Shown piece by piece: positions 22,709 through 30,930 of a stretch of DNA of 33,271 nt. Positions within the stretch are counted from its first letter, which is position 1. Each line of letters opens with the position of its first letter. Source of the DNA: Acidimicrobiia bacterium (lineage in GTDB: Bacteria > Actinomycetota > Acidimicrobiia > Acidimicrobiales > Bin134); assembly GCA_022821105.1 (NCBI GenBank), contig JAJEEH010000177.1:1-33271 (forward strand). Direction: 5' to 3'. The translations under genes and the position numbers were made by a program. The notes under the pieces were generated by a model. That model searched no databases, was not told the origin of the DNA, and was given only the letters and a program-made list of their open reading frames with translations.

Positions 22709-23935
22709 ATGAGCTTGACGTCTGATCCGCTCACGCCATCCGACGAGGACATGGCGTTCGACCCGTTCGCCTATCCCGAGGAGGTGCCCATCGACACGCT
22801 GGCCGAGCTGCGGTCGGAGTGCCCGGTGGTCCGGACACCCACCGGCTGGTACCTCACCAAGTTCGACCATGTCTTGGAGGCGACCAGAGACGTGGAGACC
22901 TTCGTATCCAGCTTCCGCGACCCCGGCGTGGTGGTTCCCGAGGAGGAGAAGCTCATCAGCGAGATCCCCGAGCCACGCCACGGCAAGGTGCGGCGGATCA
23001 TCAACGCCACCGTGGCCCATCACAAGTCGATGCGAGCCGAACCCTTCGTGCGGGATCTGTGCCACCAATATCTCGACCCGATCTTGGAGCGGGGCCAGGG
23101 CGAGTTAGTGGCCGAGTTCATCACCCCGGTGCCCATCAACGTGATTTCCCACCTCATCGGGGTGCCCGCCGAGGACTGGGAGCAGTTCCATGCTTGGACC
23201 GACGAGGTGGTGCTGGGCGACTACCCCCGCACCAACCGCAACGAACGGGGCGAAGGCCTGGCCGGCGCCCATCCCGAGTTCTGCGCCTACATCGACGCCC
23301 TGATCGCCGACCGGCGGGCTAGCGACGAGGCCCCCGACGACCTGGTCACCCGGCTTATCACCACCGAGATCGAGGGCCACCGCCTTACTGACGTGGAGAT
23401 CCGCACCCAGCTGGCCTTCCTCATCATGTCGGGCAACGAGACCACCCGGCACCTGATCGGCAACCTGCTGTGGCGAATCATCGGCGATCCCGAGCTATTC
23501 GCCACCCTCAAGGCCGACCGGAGCCTCTCTGAGCGGGCGGTGGAGGAATCACTGCGGATCGACTCCCCCGCCCACATGCTCATTCGGGATTGCACCGCGG
23601 ACACCGATGTTTTCGGGGCTCCGATGCGCAGCGGCGACAAGATCGTGTTCGGCGTGTCGTCGGCCAACCGGGACGAGGACTATTTCGACCACCCCGACGA
23701 GTTCCGGCTCGACCGGGACCGCCCCAAAGACCACATCGCCTTCGGCGGCGGACCCCACATTTGCCCCGGCGCCAGCCTGGCCCGCCTGGAGGGCCGGGTG
23801 GCGCTGGAGGTGTTCTTGGACCGAGTGGCCGCTGCCGAGCTGGCCCCCGGCTGCGTCCGCAAGAAGACCCCGGTGTTCTGGGCCAACGGACCCGACCGCC
23901 TCGACGCGTTCTTGACTCCCGAACCCGTTGGCTGA
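22709..23935 (+). CDS. Cytochrome P450
   Basis: A 408-residue soluble bacterial P450. The heme-binding loop FGGGPHICPGASLAR gives Cys352 as thiolate ligand, and the ExxR motif is Glu280-Arg283 (EESLR). The I-helix reads SGNETT (241-246), where most P450s have AGxDTT, so Glu-Thr serves as the acid-alcohol pair. FRLDRDRPKDHIAFG is typical of actinobacterial CYPs. It should hydroxylate a hydrophobic substrate using ferredoxin electrons; no ferredoxin gene is in the window. ATG 22709 matches the family start; an upstream in-frame TTG adds nine unlikely residues. It overlaps the next methyltransferase by 8 bp, suggesting that product and methylation belong together, or simply operon packing. Confidence 0.95.
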   Translation: MSLTSDPLTPSDEDMAFDPFAYPEEVPIDTLAELRSECPVVRTPTGWYLTKFDHVLEATRDVETFVSSFRDPGVVVPEEEKLISEIPEPRHGKVRRIINATVAHHKSMRAEPFVRDLCHQYLDPILERGQGELVAEFITPVPINVISHLIGVPAEDWEQFHAWTDEVVLGDYPRTNRNERGEGLAGAHPEFCAYIDALIADRRASDEAPDDLVTRLITTEIEGHRLTDVEIRTQLAFLIMSGNETTRHLIGNLLWRIIGDPELFATLKADRSLSERAVEESLRIDSPAHMLIRDCTADTDVFGAPMRSGDKIVFGVSSANRDEDYFDHPDEFRLDRDRPKDHIAFGGGPHICPGASLARLEGRVALEVFLDRVAAAELAPGCVRKKTPVFWANGPDRLDAFLTPEPVG

Positions 23936-24749
23936 ACAACAGCCCGAGGGCGAGACTTACACCCACGGTTACCACCAGGTAATCGTGGGATGGCACTCCC
24001 GGCGCACTGCCGAGACTTGCGCGGCCTTCTTGTTGCCTCGACTGCGGCCCGATGCCGAGGTGCTCGATATCGGTTGCGGCTCAGGCACCATCACCGCCGG
24101 CTTGGCCCGCCGCGCTGGCCGGGTGGTGGGACTTGACTTGTCGGCTGACGTGGTGGACACGGCCCGCGCCCATGCCGACGACTGCGGGCTGTCCAACGCT
24201 TCCTTTGAGGTCGGCTCGGTCTACGAACTGCCGTGGGACGACGCCAGCTTCGACGTGGTGTACGCCCACCAAGTGCTCCAGCACCTTTCCGATCCGGTCC
24301 GGGCCTTGCGGGAGGCCCGGCGAATACTGCGGCCCGGCGGGCTGGTGGCTGTACGCGACTCCGACTATGCCACCATGATCCACGCTCCCGTGTTCCCAGC
24401 CATCGAGCGCTGGCGGGACCTCTACCACCAGGTTGCTACCGCCAACGGCGGTGAGGCCGACGCCGGTCGCTATCTGCTGTCGTGGGCAATAGAAGCCGGT
24501 TTCACCGATATCGACGCCACTGCCACCACCACCGCCCACACCGACCACGAGGGTCGGACTGTGTGGGGCGAGATGTGGGCGGTGCGGGCAACCGAAAGCG
24601 ATTTCGCCGAACACGCAGTCAACAACGGATTCGCCACCCGCGATGAACTACAGGAGATCTCCGACGCCTTCCGCCAATGGGCTGTCCAGCCCGACGGCTT
24701 CTGGGCCTGGGTGAACGGCGAGGTGATCGGGGTCTGCCCGCCTGACTGA
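23928..24749 (+). CDS. Class I SAM-dependent methyltransferase, UbiE-like
   Basis: A 273-residue methyltransferase with motif I VLDIGCGSG (45-53), Asp70 after strand 2 (GLDLS), motif ELPWDDASFDVVYA and HVL-type helix VLQHLSDPVRALREARRILRPGG, as in UbiE/MenG-type enzymes. It may act on a quinone, terpenoid or other small molecule; the substrate is unknown. The likely start is TTG 23928, inside the end of the P450 gene (8-bp overlap); no better start precedes motif I. The 3' end is convergent with a VOC gene, the stops being 10 bp apart. Confidence 0.9.
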   Translation: MAEQQPEGETYTHGYHQVIVGWHSRRTAETCAAFLLPRLRPDAEVLDIGCGSGTITAGLARRAGRVVGLDLSADVVDTARAHADDCGLSNASFEVGSVYELPWDDASFDVVYAHQVLQHLSDPVRALREARRILRPGGLVAVRDSDYATMIHAPVFPAIERWRDLYHQVATANGGEADAGRYLLSWAIEAGFTDIDATATTTAHTDHEGRTVWGEMWAVRATESDFAEHAVNNGFATRDELQEISDAFRQWAVQPDGFWAWVNGEVIGVCPPD

Positions 24750-24759
24750 CGGGCCGCCG

Positions 24760-25686
24760 CTATTCGACCGGCGGGCTCTCGATGAGCTCGACGCAGGTGC
24801 CGTCGGGGTCCTCGAAGAACAGGGCTCGAAGGTCGGACGGCAGCCCGGGGCCCATCTCCAGCTCCACCGGTGGGGAGTAGCACGTCACCTCGGCATCAAC
24901 GAGCGCGGCATAGTCCCGGTCGATGTCATCGGTGAGCAGGGCCATACGGAAGATGCCCAACTCGTTGGCCTGCCGTCGAGCAGTGCCGGTGGGTCGGGGC
25001 TGCTTCCACTCCACCAAGTCGAGAATGAACCCAGAAGGACTGGCGTTGGGGGCGCCGATAAACCAGGCATCCCAGGCCACGTCTCCGTCCACCCGGAACC
25101 CCGAGCCGGGCTGAGGCTCAGACGGGCAAGAACGAACCCGGGCGTTCAGTCCGAGCACGTCGCAGTAGAAGTGGCGGGAGCGCTCCAAGTCGGAGCAATT
25201 GACGTTGACATGGGCCAGCCGGGTGCTGTCGGCCTGCACGAACTGCACCGCGGTGCCATCGGGATCAGAGCACAGAAACAGCTCAGGTGCCGACATTCCC
25301 TCAGCCCCGAGATTCACCCGAATCGGCGGCGACCACACGTCGTGTCCGGCCTCGGTAAGCCGCCGGTGCAAACCGGCCAAGTCATCGGTGAGAATGCACA
25401 GCCGACCGAAACCCAATTCAGTGACCGAGCTTGGCGGCGACCCTGCCGGCCCAGGCACCTGCCACTCCAACAGATCCAGCACCACCCCATCGAGAGCGTC
25501 GTCACCAGCCATGATCCACGCGTCCCACTGCACCTCATCCAACCCGAACGCCCCACCCGGCTGAGGCCGCTCCGGCCGAGTACGAACCGTGGTCCGCAAC
25601 CCCACCAGATCCCGATAGAACCCCAGTGATCGCTCCAGATCAGAGCAGTTCACATTGACATGAAAAAAGCGCAGCGGTCCCACCAT
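24760..25686 (-). CDS. Tandem VOC (glyoxalase/dioxygenase-fold) protein
   Basis: A 308-residue protein made of two VOC modules (about 5-152 and 155-303). The same 12 residues, HVNVNCSDLERS, open each half (9-20 and 159-170), and both contain QPG...WDAW and LLEW/LVEW segments, showing an internal duplication. Expected metal ligands are only partly kept. His9/His159 are present, but the second His position seems to be Arg (GRLCI, FRMAL), and the final Glu is Gln148 in half 1 and Glu300 in half 2. Ring-cleaving dioxygenase activity of the HsaC type is therefore doubtful; isomerase, epimerase or binding roles remain. Last gene of a tight minus-strand trio, 3 bp after the single VOC gene. Confidence 0.88.
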   Translation of the reverse strand: MVGPLRFFHVNVNCSDLERSLGFYRDLVGLRTTVRTRPERPQPGGAFGLDEVQWDAWIMAGDDALDGVVLDLLEWQVPGPAGSPPSSVTELGFGRLCILTDDLAGLHRRLTEAGHDVWSPPIRVNLGAEGMSAPELFLCSDPDGTAVQFVQADSTRLAHVNVNCSDLERSRHFYCDVLGLNARVRSCPSEPQPGSGFRVDGDVAWDAWFIGAPNASPSGFILDLVEWKQPRPTGTARRQANELGIFRMALLTDDIDRDYAALVDAEVTCYSPPVELEMGPGLPSDLRALFFEDPDGTCVELIESPPVE

Positions 25687-25689
25687 TGA

Positions 25690-26094
25690 TCAACCCTTGA
25701 TGGTGAGGAGTTCTAGGAGATTGCCGTCGGAGTCGCGGAAGTAGACGGACTGGCCGCGTTCGCCGTTGCTGGCGGGGCGGGGGGCGGGGCCTTCGATGAC
25801 CTCGACGCCGCAGTCGGCCAGGTGAGCCTGGGCCTCGGCGATGGTGCCACCCCAGCGGAAGCACAGGTCTACCGAGCCAGGGGTGGGCAGGCGGGCGTGG
25901 GGGGAGGCCGGGGCGACCGCGGGGTGCACGTTGATGCGGTTGGCGCCCACCTGCATCATCACGATGGGCATCTTCCCGGCCCGGAACTCCTCCAAATACA
26001 TGGGCTCAGCGCCCAGCACCTCGCCGTAGAAGGCGACGGTGGCCTCAACGTCGGCCACGGTGATGGCCAGATGGTCGAATCCCTCAACGCTCAT
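25690..26094 (-). CDS. VOC-family protein (single domain)
   Basis: A 134-residue one-domain VOC protein: FDHLAITVADVEATVAFY at the start, NRINVHP and DLCFRWGG in the middle and YFRDSDGNLLELL at the end. His8 and the C-terminal Glu of LLELL (about 129) are plausible metal ligands. The family covers glyoxalases, epimerases, fosfomycin-type resistance proteins and dioxygenases, so no reaction is assigned. It starts at ATG 26094, 5 bp after the SDR stop, and ends 3 bp before the tandem VOC gene. The three genes surely share a transcript and perhaps a substrate. Confidence 0.9.
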   Translation of the reverse strand: MSVEGFDHLAITVADVEATVAFYGEVLGAEPMYLEEFRAGKMPIVMMQVGANRINVHPAVAPASPHARLPTPGSVDLCFRWGGTIAEAQAHLADCGVEVIEGPAPRPASNGERGQSVYFRDSDGNLLELLTIKG

Positions 26095-26099
26095 GATGC

Positions 26100-26846
26100 C
26101 TACCCTCGTATCGCCATACCGGCGGTGGAGCCCCCGTCGATTATGTACTCGTGGCCAGTCTGGTACGACGAGGCGTCCGACACCAGGTAGCAGGCCAGAT
26201 CGGCAACCTCGGAGGCCACCCCGGCCCGGCGCAGCGGCACATGGCCGAACAGCTCGGGGCGCCCGTGGCGGTCGGCAGACAGCATGGCGGTCTCGATTGG
26301 GCCGGGGTGTATGGAGTTCACCCGAATACCCTGCGGTCCCAGCTCAATGGCCGCCACTTTGGTCAGCCCCCGCACCGCCCATTTGGTGCCCCCATAGGCG
26401 GCGTGGTGGGAGATGCCCTCCATCCCGGCGATGGACGAAATGTTGACGATCCCCCCGCCGCCGGCCTCGGCCATGGAGTCGGCCACGCTCTGGATGCCCA
26501 GGAACGTGCCCAGGTAGTTCACCTCCCAAATGCGACGCAGGCTCTCGGGGTTCTCATCGGCAATCGGGGCGGTCCAGTGGATGGCGGCGTTGTTCACCAG
26601 CGCCCGCAGCGGCCCCTGCTCCACCGCGGCGGCCACCACCCGGGCCCAATCCTCGGGCGACGACACGTCGTGGTGGAGATACACGGCCTGGTCGCCCAGA
26701 TCGGCAGCCACCGCCTCTCCCGCCTCGTCGAGCACGTCGCCCATCACCACGTACGCGCCTTCGGCGACAAACTTCCGGGCCTCGGCCTCGCCCTGCCCCC
26801 GAGCCGCCCCGGTCACGATCGCTACTCGTCCATCAAGACTTCCCAT
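26100..26846 (-). CDS. SDR-family oxidoreductase (3-alpha/20-beta-HSD-like)
   Basis: A 248-residue classical SDR: TGAARGQG (12-19), NNAA (85-88), Ser138, Tyr151 and Lys155 (YGGTK). Asp37 after strand 2 (GDVLD) favours NAD(H). The pattern HPGPIETAML with a short substrate loop resembles bacterial 3-alpha,20-beta-hydroxysteroid dehydrogenases and FabG-like enzymes, from memory only. The C-terminus ends in IDGGSTAGMAIRG. First gene of the SDR-VOC-VOC operon. ATG 26846 is preceded by TAGAAC at 6 nt, close to the TAnnnT pattern. The MFS gene upstream on the same strand ends 37 bp away. Confidence 0.92.
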   Translation of the reverse strand: MGSLDGRVAIVTGAARGQGEAEARKFVAEGAYVVMGDVLDEAGEAVAADLGDQAVYLHHDVSSPEDWARVVAAAVEQGPLRALVNNAAIHWTAPIADENPESLRRIWEVNYLGTFLGIQSVADSMAEAGGGGIVNISSIAGMEGISHHAAYGGTKWAVRGLTKVAAIELGPQGIRVNSIHPGPIETAMLSADRHGRPELFGHVPLRRAGVASEVADLACYLVSDASSYQTGHEYIIDGGSTAGMAIRG

Positions 26847-26883
26847 GGCGAAGTTCTAGCCCAGCATCACCGCCCAGGACGGA

Positions 26884-28476
26884 TCAGCTGACTGGAGGCG
26901 ACTCCCGGAGGGCGGCGGCCTCGGCTCGCTCCTCCTCAGAGCGGATCTCTTGGCGAAGCGGGATCTGTCGGACCAACAGCGCGGCCAAGATTCCCAAGGC
27001 GATGACCGGTGCTCCGAAGATGAAACAGCGACCCACCCCCACCGTGAAGGACTCCAGCACCGCGTCCACTATCGAGGGATCCTGAATGGCTCGGATCTGT
27101 TGGGGGCTGCCCAACAGCTTGTCGGGATCGGGCAGAGCGGCCAACTGCTCGGGGGTGACCTTCGACTCCAGGGAGGACTGGAGCCCGTTGGCGTAGATGG
27201 CGCCCATGACGGCCGCGCCGATAGTGCCCCCCAGCGAACGTACGAAGTTGGTGGCCGCGCTCACCATGCCGATGTCGCGGTGAGGGCTGGCGTTCTGCAC
27301 GACTAGCACCAGCACCGGCATGGTCATCCCCAGCCCCAAGCCGATTACGAACACCATGACACCCACCTGAACCTGGGTGGTGTCCCGGTCCAAGAACAAG
27401 GCCAACAGCGCCATTCCCACAGTCATGAGCACTGTTCCGAGCACGATGAACACTTTGTAGTTCCCAAACCGGGTGAGCATTTTGCCCGACAACACCGACG
27501 TGAAGATGATGCCGATGAACATGGGCATCATGTTCAGACCCGAACCGGTGGCGCTCACCCCCGACACCACCTGCAAGAACACGGGGATGAAGAGTGTGGC
27601 CCCGAACATCACCAGCCCGATGAGCAGCATTACCACCATCGACCACCGCACTACGTCGTTGGAGTACAGCCGGGGAGGGAGGATCGGATCGGCTGCCTTG
27701 GTCTCCCACCAGAAGAACGCAGGGAGCAGCACGGCCGACACCGCCAGGATCAGAACCATCCCCGGCGACGACCAGGCCAGCTGGTCTCCCCCAATGCTGA
27801 GGGCGATCAGCAACGGGGTGAATCCGGAGATGAGCAACCCCGCCCCCAGCCAGTCGATGGGGCGGGACACGACGTCGAGGCGCACGTTGAACAGCACCGC
27901 AATGGCCGCCATTGAAATCAAGCCCACAGGAATGTTCACGTAGAACACCCAGCGCCAGCTCAGGTGGTCGACAAAGAAGCCGCCGATGAGGGGTCCGGCC
28001 ACGCTGGCCGTGCCGAATGTGGCCGCGATGTAGCCCTGATATCGGCCCCGCTCGTTGGGGGCGACGATGTCGCCCACGATGGCCATGGGCAGCGCCAGAA
28101 GGCCGCCGCCGGCCAACCCCTGCAAGGCCCGGAACAGCACCAGCTGCAACATTGTCTGCGACAGGCCGGCCAACCCCGAGGTGATGATGAAGAAGCCGAT
28201 GGTGAGCTGGAAGACCAGCTTGCGGCCATAGATGTCGCTGAGCTTGCCGATGATTGGCGTGGCGATGGTGCCGGTCAGCAGATAGGAGATGATGATCCAC
28301 GCCACTTGGTCCTGGCCACCCAGTTCGCCGGCGATAGTGGGCACCGCGGTGGCCAGCACCGAGTTGTCCAATGCCGCCAGGAACATGCCCGTCATCAGGG
28401 CGATCATGATGATGTGGACTTGACGGGGGGCGAGCTCCTCCGGCTCCACCAACTCGGGATTGAACAAGCGGGCCAT
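26884..28476 (-). CDS. MFS transporter, DHA2 family (EmrB/QacA type, 14 TM)
   Basis: A 530-residue integral membrane protein with about 14 hydrophobic segments. Typical MFS signatures are visible: [13 protein letters not shown] in TM1 (motif D1), [13 protein letters not shown] (motif A) after TM2, [10 protein letters not shown], and motif C as AGPLIGGFF in TM5 followed by [12 protein letters not shown], a hallmark of DHA2 exporters. Such pumps use proton motive force to export drugs, dyes or own metabolites. The N-terminal 20 residues and the Glu/Ala-rich C-terminus are cytoplasmic. ATG 28476 is preferred over an in-frame GTG two codons upstream. It follows the acyl-CoA synthetase by 36 bp and could export an intermediate or toxic hydrophobic substrate of the pathway. 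Confidence 0.94.
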   Translation of the reverse strand: MARLFNPELVEPEELAPRQVHIIMIALMTGMFLAALDNSVLATAVPTIAGELGGQDQVAWIIISYLLTGTIATPIIGKLSDIYGRKLVFQLTIGFFIITSGLAGLSQTMLQLVLFRALQGLAGGGLLALPMAIVGDIVAPNERGRYQGYIAATFGTASVAGPLIGGFFVDHLSWRWVFYVNIPVGLISMAAIAVLFNVRLDVVSRPIDWLGAGLLISGFTPLLIALSIGGDQLAWSSPGMVLILAVSAVLLPAFFWWETKAADPILPPRLYSNDVVRWSMVVMLLIGLVMFGATLFIPVFLQVVSGVSATGSGLNMMPMFIGIIFTSVLSGKMLTRFGNYKVFIVLGTVLMTVGMALLALFLDRDTTQVQVGVMVFVIGLGLGMTMPVLVLVVQNASPHRDIGMVSAATNFVRSLGGTIGAAVMGAIYANGLQSSLESKVTPEQLAALPDPDKLLGSPQQIRAIQDPSIVDAVLESFTVGVGRCFIFGAPVIALGILAALLVRQIPLRQEIRSEEERAEAAALRESPPVS

Positions 28477-28512
28477 CAGCACTACCAGTCTTCGGCTACA
28501 ACCTGCCCACCT

Positions 28513-30078
28513 TCAGATAGACCGGGTCTTGCCCTCCCAGTAGGGGTCCCGCAGGCGGCGCTTGTACAGCTTGCCGTTGGGATCGCGGGGCATTTCGTTG
28601 GTGAAGTCGATGGAGCGGGGCCACTTCTGCTTGGCGATCTGATCCCGGAGGAACTCCATGATGGCCCCCCGGGTGTCGTCGTCGGCAGCCACCCCGGCAG
28701 CCGGCTCGATCACCGCTTTGATCTCCTCGCCGGTGTCCTCGTTGGGAATCCCGAACACCGCGGTGTCGCCCACCAGCGGGCTCTGGAGCAGGGCGCCCTC
28801 GATCTCGGCTGGGTAGATGTTCATCCCGCCCACGATGATCATGTCGTTGGAACGGTCGTTGAGGAACAGGTAGCCGTCGTCGTTGAAGTAGCCCACGTCG
28901 CCCACGGTGAAGAACTCCTCCCCCAGGCGGGCCTTGTCGGTCTTGTCCTTGTCTTTGTAGTACTCAAAGGTCTGTCCTTGGGGCATCTTCATGTAGATGG
29001 TGCCGCTGGCGCCGGGGGGCAGGCGATTGCCGTCGTCGTCCACCACGATGACTTCCGATCCCGGCCACGGGCGACCCACCGTGCCGGGGTACCGGCGCCA
29101 CTCGTCGGGGGGGATATAGGTGCCGCCGCCTTCGGTGGCCGCGTAGTAATCACAGATGCAGTCGCCCCACCAGTCGAGCATCTTCTGCTTGGTCTCCACC
29201 GGGCAGGGCGCGGCGGCGTGGATCATCCGCCGCAGCGACGACACGTCGTAGCGCTCCTTCACCTCGTCGGGCAGTTGGAGCAGGCGGTGGAACATCGTGG
29301 GCACCATGTGGCTCTGGGTGACCTTGTAGCGGTCGATGCGCTCCAGCGCCCCCTCTGCGGTCCAGCGGCCCATGAGGACCGCGGGATGACCCATGTGCAG
29401 CGTCGTGGTGGTCCAGATGTTCACCTCGGTGTGGTAGAGCGGGGCCTGCGTGATGTGGACGTTGTCTTGGTGGGGCATGATGCCCAGCAGCATGAACAGC
29501 CCGCCGGAGCCGGCGGCAGACTCGTCGGGGTGAACACCGGGCAATGCCCGCCGCACGCCCTTGGGCCGACCGGTGGTACCCGAGGTGTAGAACATGAACG
29601 ACCCGGTGGTGAGGTCGTCGGGCCGATTGGCCGGCTGGGAATCGACCAGCTCGGACAGCGGACGGAAGCCGTCGATTCCCCCCACCGAGAAACGGTTGGC
29701 GGCAGGCACATCGCTCTCCTCCAGCACCCTGGTGGCCTGATCGGCAAAGTCCTCATGGACGATGAACGCCTTGGTCTCACTGTCGTTGACGATGTAGGCG
29801 ATCTCGGGACCGGCCAAGTGCCAGTTCACGGTGGTGAGGTAAAAGCCCCCCTGGTAGGCGGCCAAGGACACGGCCGTCTGCTCGATCCCGTTGGGCAGCA
29901 CGGTGGTCACCTGATCGCCCACCTTCAACCCGGCAACCCGCAGGCCGTGCACGATGCGGTTGGTCAGCTCGGCCAGCTCCCGGTAGGTGATCTCGTTGTA
30001 GTCAGGGTCCACTACCGCCAGGCGCTCAGGATCGGCCTCGGCGATCTTCCAAAACCCCAGCACGTCGGTCTCAGCCAT
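28513..30078 (-). CDS. Acyl-CoA synthetase (FadD-type, ANL superfamily)
   Basis: A 521-residue ligase with all expected motifs: phosphate loop YTSGTTGRPKG (164-174), A5 YYAATEGGG (311-319), GDVGY (393-397), hinge/loop Arg409 (LNDRS) and the A10 lysine Lys503 (PNGKLYKRR). Unlike the ligase at 20446-21927 it looks fully competent. It activates a carboxylic acid to its CoA thioester via acyl-AMP; it resembles mycobacterial FadD4-type enzymes more than FadD3, judged from memory. ATG 30078 has a strong GGAGGG ribosome binding site (30082-30087) at short spacing. It lies 66 bp behind two crotonase genes on the same strand and ahead of the exporter. Confidence 0.94.
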   Translation of the reverse strand: MAETDVLGFWKIAEADPERLAVVDPDYNEITYRELAELTNRIVHGLRVAGLKVGDQVTTVLPNGIEQTAVSLAAYQGGFYLTTVNWHLAGPEIAYIVNDSETKAFIVHEDFADQATRVLEESDVPAANRFSVGGIDGFRPLSELVDSQPANRPDDLTTGSFMFYTSGTTGRPKGVRRALPGVHPDESAAGSGGLFMLLGIMPHQDNVHITQAPLYHTEVNIWTTTTLHMGHPAVLMGRWTAEGALERIDRYKVTQSHMVPTMFHRLLQLPDEVKERYDVSSLRRMIHAAAPCPVETKQKMLDWWGDCICDYYAATEGGGTYIPPDEWRRYPGTVGRPWPGSEVIVVDDDGNRLPPGASGTIYMKMPQGQTFEYYKDKDKTDKARLGEEFFTVGDVGYFNDDGYLFLNDRSNDMIIVGGMNIYPAEIEGALLQSPLVGDTAVFGIPNEDTGEEIKAVIEPAAGVAADDDTRGAIMEFLRDQIAKQKWPRSIDFTNEMPRDPNGKLYKRRLRDPYWEGKTRSI

Positions 30079-30081
30079 TTG

Positions 30082-30087
30082 CCCTCC
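30082..30087 (-). promoter_or_regulatory. Ribosome binding site GGAGGG of the acyl-CoA synthetase
   Basis: On the minus strand GGAGGG precedes ATG 30078 with a 3-nt spacer. It is one of the few strong Shine-Dalgarno sites in the window and fixes the start codon. Confidence 0.55.
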
Positions 30088-30144
30088 AATCGGCGCGCGC
30101 TGGGAGGATGGTAGGCGCAGTCTGCGGAGAGGCCGAAACCGTGC

Positions 30145-30918
30145 TTACATGCCAGTGAAGTCGGGCGGGCGCTTCTCCATGAAGGCAGAGATGGCCTCCA
30201 CATTGGCCGGCGCTCCCATCAGGCGGCCGAAGGCGGCGTTCTCCCGCTCGCGTGCCGAGGCCACCCCGTCATGCCAGCAATGGGTGATCAGCACCTTCGA
30301 CTCCATCAGCGACGACACCGGCAGCGCGGCCAGCTTCTGAGCGTGGGCCAGGGTGGTATCCAACAGCTCGTCGGGAGGGCACACCTTCCATACCAGGCCC
30401 ATCTCTTTGGCCTCCTCGGCGGTGATCCACTCGGCGCTGAGCAGGGTCCAAATGGCCTGCTGGCGGCCCAGCAGCAGCGGGAAGGTGTAGCTGCTGGCTG
30501 CTTCGGGGGCCACGCCCAGGCTGGAGAACGGACACCGCAACCGGGCCTCCGAGGACATGAAGGCCAGGTCGGCGAACCCCAACATGGTGGCCCCTACCCC
30601 GATGGCCAAACCGTTCACCGCAACGATGAACGGCTTGGCGAACGAGTCCATCTGGTCGATCATCCCGGCGAACCCATGGACGCCGGGCTCCACACCGCCC
30701 CCGCCAGGGTTGCGGGCCCCCATCTCCACCAGGTCGGTGCCTGCGCAGAACGCCCGTCCATTTCCGGTGAGCACCACCACAGCCACATCGGAGTCAGCGG
30801 CGGCATCGATCAGGGCTTGGGCAGTGGCGTCGTACAGGGCCTCGCTGAACGCGTTCAGCGCATCGGGGCGGTCCAAGGTCAGCAGCCGAACCCGCCCGTG
30901 GTCTTCTATCTTGAGCAT
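30145..30918 (-). CDS. Crotonase-family protein, probable delta3,delta2-enoyl-CoA isomerase (ECI2-like)
   Basis: A 257-residue crotonase. The oxyanion-hole segments are NGRAFCAGTDL (53-63) and NGLAIGVGATMLG (102-114). The two hydratase glutamates are not at their usual places: GVGATML instead of GGGCELA, and RCPFSS instead of FGQPEI. A glutamate lies at residue 139 in GVAPEAASSYTFP, the same position and sequence style as in peroxisomal ECI2 (SPEGCSSYTFP). This points to shifting a double bond from the 3 to the 2 position of enoyl-CoA rather than hydration. The gene starts 12 bp after its neighbour and is part of the same operon, ahead of the acyl-CoA synthetase. Confidence 0.9.
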   Translation of the reverse strand: MLKIEDHGRVRLLTLDRPDALNAFSEALYDATAQALIDAAADSDVAVVVLTGNGRAFCAGTDLVEMGARNPGGGGVEPGVHGFAGMIDQMDSFAKPFIVAVNGLAIGVGATMLGFADLAFMSSEARLRCPFSSLGVAPEAASSYTFPLLLGRQQAIWTLLSAEWITAEEAKEMGLVWKVCPPDELLDTTLAHAQKLAALPVSSLMESKVLITHCWHDGVASARERENAAFGRLMGAPANVEAISAFMEKRPPDFTGM

Positions 30919-30930
30919 CGGTCTGGCAGC

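Noticed and set aside
24760-25686. HsaC-like extradiol dioxygenase for steroid ring A
   Set aside because: The second metal histidine appears to be replaced by arginine in both halves and the overall sequence does not resemble HsaC.
27964-30114. A 716-codon open frame on the plus strand opposite the exporter and acyl-CoA synthetase genes
   Set aside because: It lies antisense to two genes with complete family motifs, its translation is rich in His/Gly/Val/Arg without domains, and such frames are common in high-GC DNA.
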